NCBI RefSeq assembly: GCF_032104385.1
Contig: NZ_DAMCHJ010000013.1
Location: forward strand, 39,968-103,967
Source of the DNA: Tissierella sp032104385
GTDB lineage: Bacteria; Bacillota; Clostridia; Tissierellales; Tissierellaceae
Length of the DNA stretch: 64,000 nucleotides
Reading direction: 5' to 3'
Of the stretch, positions 36,094 through 43,894 are shown piece by piece; position 1 is the stretch's first letter; each line of letters begins with the position of its first letter. The notes beneath the pieces were generated by a model. The model was not told where the DNA came from. It searched no databases and worked only from the letters and a program-made list of their open reading frames with translations. The position numbers and the translations under genes are program-made.

Positions 36094-37302
36094 CTAAAAT
36101 TGCTCTCTAACAATAAAGGTTAGAAGATCATCTAATACAACTTTTTCTGGTATACATCCAGAAAATCCCAATTCTCTCTTAACTTCACATCCGCCCATAC
36201 ATAGTGGAAGAACTTTACATTCACTACATTCTTTAGGGTAAGGAAAATCTTTTCTTTCATTAATTATATTGCTTACGGTGAATTCATATTCCATACTATC
36301 ATCCTTTCCAGTACATGATAGAAGCTCAAGCTTAGGAGATAAGTAGTATGCATTTTTTGTTACAAAAGGACATGGATTTGGTAAACTATTTGGAATAAGA
36401 ATATCTTTACCACATAATTGGAGAGTCTTAAAACATTCCAAATAAGCCATGCAAAATTCATCATAACTAAGCATTTCGAATTCAGCATCTAAAGAATGCT
36501 TTTCCATTTGTGAAAATACAAAAGATATACGTTCCAAATATTTTGAATACCTTTTAGTCAGATATTTTATTAATTCACTAGCTTCCAAAACATTTTCTTT
36601 ACATAAATTAATTCTAAAAATAATTCTAGAGTTAATTCTATCTATAATATTATCTATATTAGATATTATTTTATCAAAACTATTAGAATTAGATTTTCTT
36701 AAATGATTATGAGTATCTTTCATCCCTTCAATCGTAATTTGAATTGTTTCAAAATTAATTTGAGTAATATTTTCAATATCTAATAAATATCCATTTGTTA
36801 CTAAATAAGGTAAGTATAATATATGGAGCTTATCACACATCTTCTTGAATTCATTATGTAAATGTAACAGGATATTATAATTGAGCAACGGTTCTCCACC
36901 AAAATATGATATTCTCAACTCTTTATAATTATTTATTTCAAGTAGTGTTCTTACTTTCTCTAATAATTTATTTGCTTCTTTAATTGTCATTTCAACTGGA
37001 TTTCGAGTTTGATAACAATAAACACAATTAAAGTTACATTTTTCAGTTAATGATAACGTTATATCTAGGCTAAAAAAATCATTTTTCGCATTATAGCCAA
37101 CTTCCTCTATTAACTCCTTAAATTCATCAACCTCATTATCTATTAGATATCCCTGTTCAATTAATTCATTATAATATTTAGGCATATCTAGTAGATTAGA
37201 ATTATCAACCTCTATTAAACCATTTTCTTTACAATTAAATACAAATTCCCTATTGTCTACTTTAAAGTGATGATTATAAATTGATTCTTTTAATTTAATC
37301 AT
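36094..37302 (-). CDS. Radical SAM/SPASM peptide maturase A
   Basis: 402 residues. An N-terminal domain of about 85 residues (possibly peptide-binding) precedes the motif CNFNCVYCYQ (Cys89, 93, 96), YFGGEPLLNYN and EGMKDTHNHLRK. SPASM cysteines are in NPCPFVT, LLSCTGKDDS, CSECKVLPLCMGGCEV and FSGCIPEK. It is the first gene of the operon; the peptide gene follows 43 bp later. Enzymes A and B share layout but are not close copies, so two different modifications or a heteromeric pair are possible. Confidence 0.9.
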   Translation of the reverse strand: MIKLKESIYNHHFKVDNREFVFNCKENGLIEVDNSNLLDMPKYYNELIEQGYLIDNEVDEFKELIEEVGYNAKNDFFSLDITLSLTEKCNFNCVYCYQTRNPVEMTIKEANKLLEKVRTLLEINNYKELRISYFGGEPLLNYNILLHLHNEFKKMCDKLHILYLPYLVTNGYLLDIENITQINFETIQITIEGMKDTHNHLRKSNSNSFDKIISNIDNIIDRINSRIIFRINLCKENVLEASELIKYLTKRYSKYLERISFVFSQMEKHSLDAEFEMLSYDEFCMAYLECFKTLQLCGKDILIPNSLPNPCPFVTKNAYYLSPKLELLSCTGKDDSMEYEFTVSNIINERKDFPYPKECSECKVLPLCMGGCEVKRELGFSGCIPEKVVLDDLLTFIVREQF

Positions 37303-37726
37303 TTTTCCACCTCTTAAAGATTTTATTTTATATAATCATGCTATAAGCTCAGAATATTGCAATTATTTTGATTATTTTTAACTTCTTATGCTTTATTTTG
37401 TCTTATATGATTTTATTTTTGTTAACATCTTGATTATTTTATTTTTATAGCTATTACTCCAATACTTTAATTTACACGTATAAACACTGTATTTACAGTT
37501 ATCCCATGGAAAACAAAATATGATATTAATATCAATACATAGTAAAACCAAATTCAAATTAGCTTATGATTAACTAAATATTAATGTGTAAAATTCATCA
37601 AAAATAGTTAACATAGTATTCAAATTTTGTGTATACAGTATTATACTAACATCATATCTCGTATATTCCATATTTTTTAAGATACATTAAAATAATTTTT
37701 TGAACCTTTTCTTTTATATTCTATAC
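37303..37726. other. Upstream region of the RiPP operon
   Basis: 424 AT-rich bases without an ORF with a ribosome site. It must hold the operon promoter. I see a perfect 14-bp palindrome TGATATTAATATCA (37521-37534), 218 bp before the first start codon, and two copies of TTGATTATTTT (about 37368-37445). No sigma-A promoter stands out clearly. Confidence 0.45.
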
Positions 37727-37766
37727 TTTTATTTATTTTCTTTTGAACAAAAGAAAATAAATAAAA
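37727..37766 (-). terminator. Terminator of the glycerate kinase operon
   Basis: 19-bp perfect stem (37727-37745 with 37748-37766), AA loop, 15 bp after the glycerate kinase stop. The stem is A/T-only except for two pairs. Confidence 0.75.
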
Positions 37767-37780
37767 CAAAAATAATTGCC

Positions 37781-38926
37781 CTATTGATTTAAGTTCATCA
37801 ACCTTATTATATTTTCAGCTGTTTTTTCCATATTCTCTTGTCCTTTCTCTAATGCTTCTTCCAATGTGGTTATATCTCTTGTTATGCTGAAAATAGAATC
37901 AATCCCCATAGTATATAAAGTTTCTATATTAGTTCCTACTCTACCTGCTAAGGCTACTACTGGTTTATTGTATTCTTTTGCAAGCTTTGCTATTCCAATA
38001 GGGGTTTTTCCAAATTGAGTTTGAAAGTCAATTGATCCTTCACCAGTCCATACCATATCTGCATAAGGTAATTTCTCTTCAAGCTTTGAATACTTAATTA
38101 CCATATCAATACCTTTGTTTAATCTGCCATTTAAAAATGCCATAAGCCCTGCACCAAGTCCACCAGCCGCTCCTGCTCCTGACTCATATAAAATATCTAT
38201 ACCTAATTGCTCTTTTATTAAAATACCATAATGTCTCAAATTATTATCTAATACTTTCATAATTTCAGGGGTTGCTCCTTTTTGTAATCCAAATACATAG
38301 GAAGCCCCCTGTTCTCCACATAAAGGATTGTTCACATCACAAGCAACTTCTACAATAACATCCTTCAAACGATTATCAAAATTAGATAAATCAATGGTAA
38401 CTAATTTATCTAATTCTCCCCCTCCAAATCCTAATTCCTTACCTTCTTTATCCAGAAATTTACCACCTAACGCTTGTACAACTCCTATCCCACCATCATT
38501 AGTTGCACTGCCGCCTATACCTATTAATAATTTTTTAACTCCATAATTTAAACAGTACTTTATAAGTTGTCCAGTACCATAGGTAGTAGTTATTAAAGGA
38601 TTTCTTTTTTCAGAGGGCACCAAATGAATACCACTTGCACTGGCCATTTCTATTACTCCAGTTTCTCCATCTCCTAAAATACCATAACTTGCTTCTACTT
38701 CATTTCCTAATGGCCCTATTACATCTACATTATATGTTTGTCCATTTGTAGCATCTACTAAGGACTGCATTGTTCCTTCTCCACCATCAGCCATTGGAAC
38801 ATGTATACAACTAATACTATTATTTGCCCTTTTAATTCCTCTTTCCATAGCCTCACAAGCCTCTTTAGCAGTCATACTTTCTTTAAATGAATCAGGTGCT
38901 AATAGAATAACAAAATCTTTTTTCAT
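37781..38926 (-). CDS. glxK: Glycerate kinase (GarK/GlxK family)
   Basis: 381 residues. Family motifs: LAPDSFKESMTAKEACEAM, PMADGGEGTMQSLVDA, GIGGSATNDGGIGVVQALG and GAGAAGGLGAGLMAF. It phosphorylates D-glycerate to 2- or 3-phosphoglycerate. It lies 43 bp downstream of a 2-hydroxyacid dehydrogenase on the same strand; together they convert hydroxypyruvate or glycerate to a glycolytic intermediate. Confidence 0.93.
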   Translation of the reverse strand: MKKDFVILLAPDSFKESMTAKEACEAMERGIKRANNSISCIHVPMADGGEGTMQSLVDATNGQTYNVDVIGPLGNEVEASYGILGDGETGVIEMASASGIHLVPSEKRNPLITTTYGTGQLIKYCLNYGVKKLLIGIGGSATNDGGIGVVQALGGKFLDKEGKELGFGGGELDKLVTIDLSNFDNRLKDVIVEVACDVNNPLCGEQGASYVFGLQKGATPEIMKVLDNNLRHYGILIKEQLGIDILYESGAGAAGGLGAGLMAFLNGRLNKGIDMVIKYSKLEEKLPYADMVWTGEGSIDFQTQFGKTPIGIAKLAKEYNKPVVALAGRVGTNIETLYTMGIDSIFSITRDITTLEEALEKGQENMEKTAENIIRLMNLNQ

Positions 38927-38973
38927 ATTTTAACCTCCAAATGTTATTCATAAATCTTTCACTTCAATAGTAG

Positions 38974-39930
38974 TTAATTTACTATATTAATTGGATTACC
39001 TGATATGAAGGCTTTTAAATTATCTACTGCAATATTCATAAGTCTTTGTCTGCTTTCTTTTGGTGCCCATGCAATATGAGGGGTGATAATTATATTTTTA
39101 GCACTAAGCAATGGATTATCTAATTGAATAGGTTCTGACGATACTACATCACATGCTGCTCCTGCTACCTTTCCAACATTTAAGGCATCTCTTAAATCTT
39201 CTTCTACAATTAATTGACCACGAGAAGTATTGATTATCATAACTCCATCCTTCATCTTATTGATTGTATCTTTATTAATTATTCCCTTTGTTTCTGGAAA
39301 AAGTGGGCAGTGTAAAGAGATGACATCTGACTTTTTCAAAAGTTCCTCTAAATCAACATATTTGCAAGTTTCTGTTTCAAACTCTAGTCTTCTATTATTA
39401 CTAAATGCTAAAATATTCATCCCTAATGCTTGTGCAATTTTAGCAGTTCTTTGGCCAATTCTGCCAAATCCTATAATGCCCATAGTCTTGCCATCAAGCT
39501 CAACCATTGGGTGATTCCAAAAACACCAGTCAATATTATTTGTCCATTCACCCTTCTTTACTGCATATGAATGTTCACCAACATGATGACAAAGTTCTAA
39601 TAATAGAGAAATTGTAAACTGTGCAACTGCATTAGTACCATAAGTTGGAATATTACAAACAGGAATATTCTTATTCTTTGCAGCTATAATGTCTATATTG
39701 TTGTATCCTGTTGCAAGTTCACCTATGAATTTTATATTAGTACATGAATCCAAAGTCTCTTTTGTAATTGGAGTTTTATTAGTATAAACAATATCTGCAT
39801 CTCCAATTCTTTCTATAACTTTGTTTACTGGTGTTCTATCATATACTGTCAATTCTCCTAAATCTTCTAGCTCGTCCCAACTCAAGTCTCCTGGATTTAA
39901 AGTATATCCATCTAAAACTACAATTTTCAT
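38974..39930 (-). CDS. D-isomer 2-hydroxyacid dehydrogenase (glycerate dehydrogenase/hydroxypyruvate reductase-like)
   Basis: 318 residues. NAD motif GKTMGIIGFGRIGQRTAKIAQ, substrate Arg in INTSRGQLIVEE, catalytic Glu in CDVVSSEPI and His in ITPHIAWAP. The pairing with glycerate kinase points to hydroxypyruvate reduction to glycerate. ATG 39930 has GAGGTG 6 bases upstream, whereas GTG 39939 overlaps that site. The leader contains a GC-richer hairpin (39978-40012). Confidence 0.85.
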   Translation of the reverse strand: MKIVVLDGYTLNPGDLSWDELEDLGELTVYDRTPVNKVIERIGDADIVYTNKTPITKETLDSCTNIKFIGELATGYNNIDIIAAKNKNIPVCNIPTYGTNAVAQFTISLLLELCHHVGEHSYAVKKGEWTNNIDWCFWNHPMVELDGKTMGIIGFGRIGQRTAKIAQALGMNILAFSNNRRLEFETETCKYVDLEELLKKSDVISLHCPLFPETKGIINKDTINKMKDGVMIINTSRGQLIVEEDLRDALNVGKVAGAACDVVSSEPIQLDNPLLSAKNIIITPHIAWAPKESRQRLMNIAVDNLKAFISGNPINIVN

Positions 39931-39977
39931 AATATACACCTCATTAAATTTATATTGATATAATTAGAAGCAAAAAT

Positions 39978-40012
39978 AACTGCCTGTACCCATGCTCTTA
40001 GAGCCTCCAGTT
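39978..40012 (-). promoter_or_regulatory. Structured leader hairpin before the dehydrogenase gene
   Basis: On the minus strand AACTG (40012-40008) pairs with CAGTT (39982-39978), followed by ATTTTTG, with an inner GCTC/GAGC stem. The block is clearly richer in G and C than its surroundings. It is 48 bp upstream of the start codon and looks like a terminator in a 5' leader. A -10 TATAAT-like site lies just upstream. Confidence 0.4.
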
Positions 40013-40134
40013 GCCTCAACTTTTTTAACATATATCTATTATATTCTATATTTAATCTTATAACCATATTAATATAAACATATTTGTTATACTATCTTCT
40101 ACATATACAATTTTTGGTATATTCACTTTTTGGG

Positions 40135-40163
40135 TTTACATAATGAAGATACTCTTATATAAT
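40135..40163 (+). promoter_or_regulatory. Sigma-A promoter of the riboswitch-sleB transcript
   Basis: TTTACA, 17 bp, TATAAT. Transcription would start near 40170, just before the riboswitch. Confidence 0.7.
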
Positions 40164-40184
40164 ATTCCATATTGCATGCAATCA

Positions 40185-40300
40185 TAACTGCTGAATCCTA
40201 AATATTATAGGTAGGTCGGAAACAACCATTTAAGGGGTTAATCCACATCTGTGGTAGGGAACCTTCTATCCCAAGTCCGTCAGCTAACTTCGGAAGCATT
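40185..40300 (+). ncRNA. c-di-AMP riboswitch (ydaO-yuaA class)
   Basis: It has the conserved sequence blocks of the class: GAATCCTAAA, TAGGTAGGTCGGAAACAACC, GGGGTTAATCC and CCGTCAGCTAACTTCG. TGCTGAA at the 5' end pairs with TTCGGAAGCA at the 3' end. The downstream gene encodes a wall hydrolase, the most common target. In known members c-di-AMP binding turns expression off. Confidence 0.9.
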
Positions 40301-40318
40301 ATTACGGAAGGAGTGTGT

Positions 40319-41023
40319 ATGACAATGAAAGGAAAAAAAACATTATCAGTCTTGATAGTTTTAACATTGTTATTGGTACCAATAAGTGGAGTATTTGCAA
40401 GTGAAAATTATATAACTTTAAAATTTGGCAACAAAGGAAATGTAGTTTCTAAGCTTCAACAGGCATTAAAAAATCATGGATATTATAGAATTTCTATAGA
40501 TGGCATCTATGGTAAATCAACTGAAAAGGCTGTTATTAATTTTCAAAAGGATAATAAGTTAGTAATTGATGGTATTGCAGGAAAACAAACCCAAGAAACT
40601 CTATATAGTAAATCTACTACAGTTTCAAGAGGAACCACTTCCTCTAAAATTTATAGCAAGGATGACTTACTTTGGTTAGCTAGAATTATTGAGGCAGAAG
40701 CAAGCGGAGAATCATATAAGGGAAAAGTAGCTGTTGGAAGTGTAATTCTTAATAGAGTTAACTCTAAAGAATTTCCCAATACTGTATATGGTGTAATCTT
40801 TGAGTATTATGGTAAAATTCCTCAATTTAGCCCAGTTGCTGAAGGAACAATCTATAATACCCCATCAGAAGAAAGTGTAAAAGCAGCTAAAGATGCTATC
40901 AATGGAGCAAAACCAGTAGGAAATTCAACATATTTCTTCAATCCAGCCAAAGCAGCAGGAACTTGGATCGTAAAGAACAAGACCTATGTAACAAAAATAG
41001 GTGGACATAGTTTTTATGCATAA
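40319..41023 (+). CDS. SleB-type cell wall hydrolase with peptidoglycan-binding domain
   Basis: About 234 residues. A signal peptide (cleavage near VFAS) is followed by a PG_binding_1 domain (GNVVSKLQQALKNHGYYR, VINFQKDNKLVIDG) and a hydrolase_2/SleB domain (RIIEAEASGESYKGKVAVG, GNSTYFFNP). SleB is a lytic transglycosylase first known from spore cortex lysis, but PG-binding SleB proteins also act on vegetative walls. Start ATG 40319 has AAGGAG 5 bases upstream. Its leader is a c-di-AMP riboswitch, linking wall cutting to c-di-AMP. Confidence 0.9.
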   Translation: MTMKGKKTLSVLIVLTLLLVPISGVFASENYITLKFGNKGNVVSKLQQALKNHGYYRISIDGIYGKSTEKAVINFQKDNKLVIDGIAGKQTQETLYSKSTTVSRGTTSSKIYSKDDLLWLARIIEAEASGESYKGKVAVGSVILNRVNSKEFPNTVYGVIFEYYGKIPQFSPVAEGTIYNTPSEESVKAAKDAINGAKPVGNSTYFFNPAKAAGTWIVKNKTYVTKIGGHSFYA

Positions 41024-41061
41024 CTAATACCCTGCAAGAAGTTTCTTGCAGGGTATTAGTT
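41022..41061. terminator. Bidirectional terminator after sleB-like gene
   Basis: 19-bp perfect stem (41022-41040 with 41043-41061), loop GT, between converging genes. Confidence 0.85.
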
Positions 41062-41068
41062 ATTATAT

Positions 41069-42352
41069 TTAATTATTAGTATTAGATTTTTTTAACATAG
41101 TTGATAAAATTATATATATAATAATAGATATTAATATTGAATTTATTGCCGTAGAACCGAATTTGAATATATATGAAAATAATCCGCCTACGATTACTGA
41201 AATGAAAGCAATTGGCTTTATTTTTTCATATTCATGTTCTCCATCAAACTTATATTTTTCTTGCTCCTTTAATATATAATAATCAGCTATTAATACACCA
41301 CCAAAAGGAGGTAAAAATGTACCTAATAATTCTAAGAAATAAATAAAATAATTTTGTATCCCCACTGTCGCAATTAAAGTAAAAACAATTCCACAAACTG
41401 CAGTAATCTTATGCTTATTAATTCCAGGCTTTATATTGATAATTCCTAAAGCAGCAGAATATAAGTTATTATCGTTACTTGTCCATTGTCCAAGTATTAC
41501 TATCATCAAAGCCATGGTTCCTAAACCTAAAATGATTAAGCCACCCATAATAGTTGATGCCATAGTAGCTTTTGATATTACTAAACCACCCCAGTTAGCA
41601 ACTGCAAATATTATCATAGCAATAACAATACCAATTCCATTATGCTTTGGTGATTTAGCATATCTAGAAATATCCGGCTGTAAAATAGCTCCCGTAATCC
41701 ACCCGCCTACAACTATAGTTATACCTATCCCTAAAGAAGCTGGATTATCAATACTAGATTGAACAATAGTACTATACCCATATTGGTTGATGGCATAAAT
41801 ACCAGAATATAGACACATACCCAACAGCAAAGGAGATGCAATCATACTCAAAGCTGTCATACCTTTAAAACCAACAATAGCTGTGGACATCATCAGTATG
41901 CCGCCCCATAAAGTAGCTATTTTAGGATCTGCCCACTTTGCATTAGGTACTAATAGATGAATAGTTTCCCCAAAATATCCACATTGGTAAGAAAACCAGC
42001 CTAACATTGAAATGGCAAATACTAAGCCTACAATCTTTGAACCTTCTCTTCCAAAGGGTTTCCTAGCCAGCATTGAGAAAGATACCCCTTTGCTGGCACC
42101 AATCCCTCCAGTAAAAGCTGCTATAATTCCAAGAATAATACAGCCTATAACTATTGATAAGACCGCATCTCTATAGGACAATGTTTGAGCTAAAGATGCA
42201 CCTGTATAAAGTGTAGACATAGCTACTGCCATTCCAGTAGTAACTACTGCAATATTTATCTGTGAGCGTCTTTTATCAATAGGTACTGGTCTGTCAGGAT
42301 AATCATAAAATTGGTCTTCCTTCTCCTCATTATATTTTAACTTATCATCCAC
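41069..42352 (-). CDS. NCS1 family purine/cytosine permease (CodB-like)
   Basis: 427 residues with about 12 membrane segments. Motifs PVPIDKRRSQINIAVVTTGMA and FWSYQCGYFGE-like GWFSYQCGYFGETIH are typical of NCS1 symporters for cytosine, purines, allantoin or hydantoins. GTG start 42352 has AGGAGGG at good spacing. It lies 98 bp downstream of DUF917 on the same strand. A PucR-type regulator is divergent from the pair, which favours a purine-related or hydantoin substrate. Confidence 0.85.
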   Translation of the reverse strand: MDDKLKYNEEKEDQFYDYPDRPVPIDKRRSQINIAVVTTGMAVAMSTLYTGASLAQTLSYRDAVLSIVIGCIILGIIAAFTGGIGASKGVSFSMLARKPFGREGSKIVGLVFAISMLGWFSYQCGYFGETIHLLVPNAKWADPKIATLWGGILMMSTAIVGFKGMTALSMIASPLLLGMCLYSGIYAINQYGYSTIVQSSIDNPASLGIGITIVVGGWITGAILQPDISRYAKSPKHNGIGIVIAMIIFAVANWGGLVISKATMASTIMGGLIILGLGTMALMIVILGQWTSNDNNLYSAALGIINIKPGINKHKITAVCGIVFTLIATVGIQNYFIYFLELLGTFLPPFGGVLIADYYILKEQEKYKFDGEHEYEKIKPIAFISVIVGGLFSYIFKFGSTAINSILISIIIYIILSTMLKKSNTNN

Positions 42353-42411
42353 TTAGTTTCCCTCCTATTTTAAAGTTTAAAATCAGTATAAGTAAACTTA
42401 AATTTTGATAT

Positions 42412-42444
42412 AGGTTATCTCAATATATTTCATCAAGATAACCT
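42412..42444 (-). terminator. Hairpin after DUF917 gene
   Basis: Stem AGGTTATCT/AGATAACCT (42412-42420 with 42436-42444). It may reduce read-through into the permease gene, if the permease lacks its own promoter. Confidence 0.55.
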
Positions 42445-42450
42445 TATCAA

Positions 42451-43581
42451 TTAAAGGCGTTCTTCTATAGGCTTATAATCTATATCATATCCAAAGTATC
42501 TTGGTCCTAATACTCCAATTCCCTTTTCTGATTTAAATATTTCTCTTGCTTTTAAACCAATAACACAAACTTCATCACCAACTTTTAATACTGGATTAGC
42601 ATATGGCTCACCAGTTTTAGCATCTACTGCAACAATTATATCGGGACTTGTTATAATAGGTTTATCGTTTTCCCACATTATATGATTTTCGTTTTTAAAC
42701 CAGATTTTATATATATTATCCTCAAACCCTTCTTTACCAGTAATGGTATGAGTTCCCCAGTAATACCCTAGTTTATCCTCAGTATCCTTTCCAGTTACTG
42801 TACCTTTTGCTAATAGGTATCCATCTAATTTTTTAATTATTTCTTCAATAGGATTAAGTCCCTTTTCCCTGGACTCCCTTATCATCTTTCCTAATTCATA
42901 ACATTCAGTAAGAGTTCCAGGAATAATAATTTCTTTCATCTCTTTACCAGTCATTAGGAACCCAGCTTGACCAGCTAATCCATATGCGCCTGAAGCTATT
43001 AGCTTTCCTATCCTCTCTACCATTCTATAATTAATAGCTTTATCAATTATACAAATGTTATCAAATTCATCTACAGATGCTACTGGCCATAAAACCTTTC
43101 CATTTATATAAGGTGTTGTCTGCAAAATTTCTGGTATGGCTCTTCCAGTATAATCTCCATCTACACAAGGGATTCCGTTTAATATCCCTGCAGCCAAAGG
43201 TCCTGGCGTGTTAGCTCCGCCTAACTCAATAGGCACCACAGCTCCTATTTTCTTTCCTGTATACTTTGAAAGTTCAGCCACTGCTTTACCTAATCTCTCT
43301 TTTTCTTTATTAATAGAATCAGTTAATCCAAATCCCTCCATTTCCTTTTTTACTTCATCTGTATGAGGAGCAATAGAACCCATTAAAAATGGACATACTG
43401 TTATAGTATCATCATCTATTTCATTTACATCAATCCATCCAACTTCATTTCCCTTTTCGATTTCTGACATCAATGAATCTATTCCATTACTTGGTAATCC
43501 TCCACCTCCAGTTCCATAAAATGTACAACCTCTTACGAAATCTTCTACTTCTACCCTATTTGTTAGCCTTTTTGTTGCCAT
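42451..43581 (-). CDS. DUF917 family protein
   Basis: 376 residues. The family motif is CTFYGTGGGGLPSNG near the N-terminus, with VPIELGGANTPGPLAAG and a C-terminal VGDEVCVIGLKA. DUF917 proteins are commonly encoded beside hydantoinase or purine permease genes; their reaction is not settled. Its neighbours here (NCS1 permease and PucR regulator) fit that. Ribosome site AAAAGGAGG. Confidence 0.85.
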   Translation of the reverse strand: MATKRLTNRVEVEDFVRGCTFYGTGGGGLPSNGIDSLMSEIEKGNEVGWIDVNEIDDDTITVCPFLMGSIAPHTDEVKKEMEGFGLTDSINKEKERLGKAVAELSKYTGKKIGAVVPIELGGANTPGPLAAGILNGIPCVDGDYTGRAIPEILQTTPYINGKVLWPVASVDEFDNICIIDKAINYRMVERIGKLIASGAYGLAGQAGFLMTGKEMKEIIIPGTLTECYELGKMIRESREKGLNPIEEIIKKLDGYLLAKGTVTGKDTEDKLGYYWGTHTITGKEGFEDNIYKIWFKNENHIMWENDKPIITSPDIIVAVDAKTGEPYANPVLKVGDEVCVIGLKAREIFKSEKGIGVLGPRYFGYDIDYKPIEERL

Positions 43582-43894
43582 TATTTAAGCCTCCTTTTAA
43601 TCACTTATCTTATGAATTTACCTTGCTTATTTTTCTATGATATAATCATACTATAGTTTAAAATGTGTATGTGCACATAAATTTTGATATTGTTTGTGCT
43701 ATATATACATTGATGTATTATCTGATTGAAGTAATCTTTCCCTGGGATTTGTACTGAAAAAGACACAGTTTATATTCTGAAATATAATACTGCATATCCT
43801 TCAATTATCCTTGGTACAGTAATGATATACTTATACCAATAAACTATATTAAAAATTAATTCTTCGGCTAATCCATATCATTAGGAGTGATCTT
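43582..43894. promoter_or_regulatory. Divergent control region between DUF917 and PucR genes
   Basis: 313 bp. It holds palindromes TATGATATAATCATA (43637-43651) and TATGTGCACATA (43668-43679). Both lie nearer the DUF917 side and are candidate operators for PucR. No riboswitch motif is seen. Confidence 0.45.

Noticed and set aside
40001..40031. 33-codon minus-strand frame from ATG 40031 overlapping the dehydrogenase start, considered as a leader peptide
   Set aside because: No Shine-Dalgarno site, and its codons are not enriched for one amino acid. I kept only the hairpin.
41436..41762. 108-residue open frame on the plus strand
   Set aside because: Antisense shadow of the NCS1 permease; composition mirrors the membrane helices.
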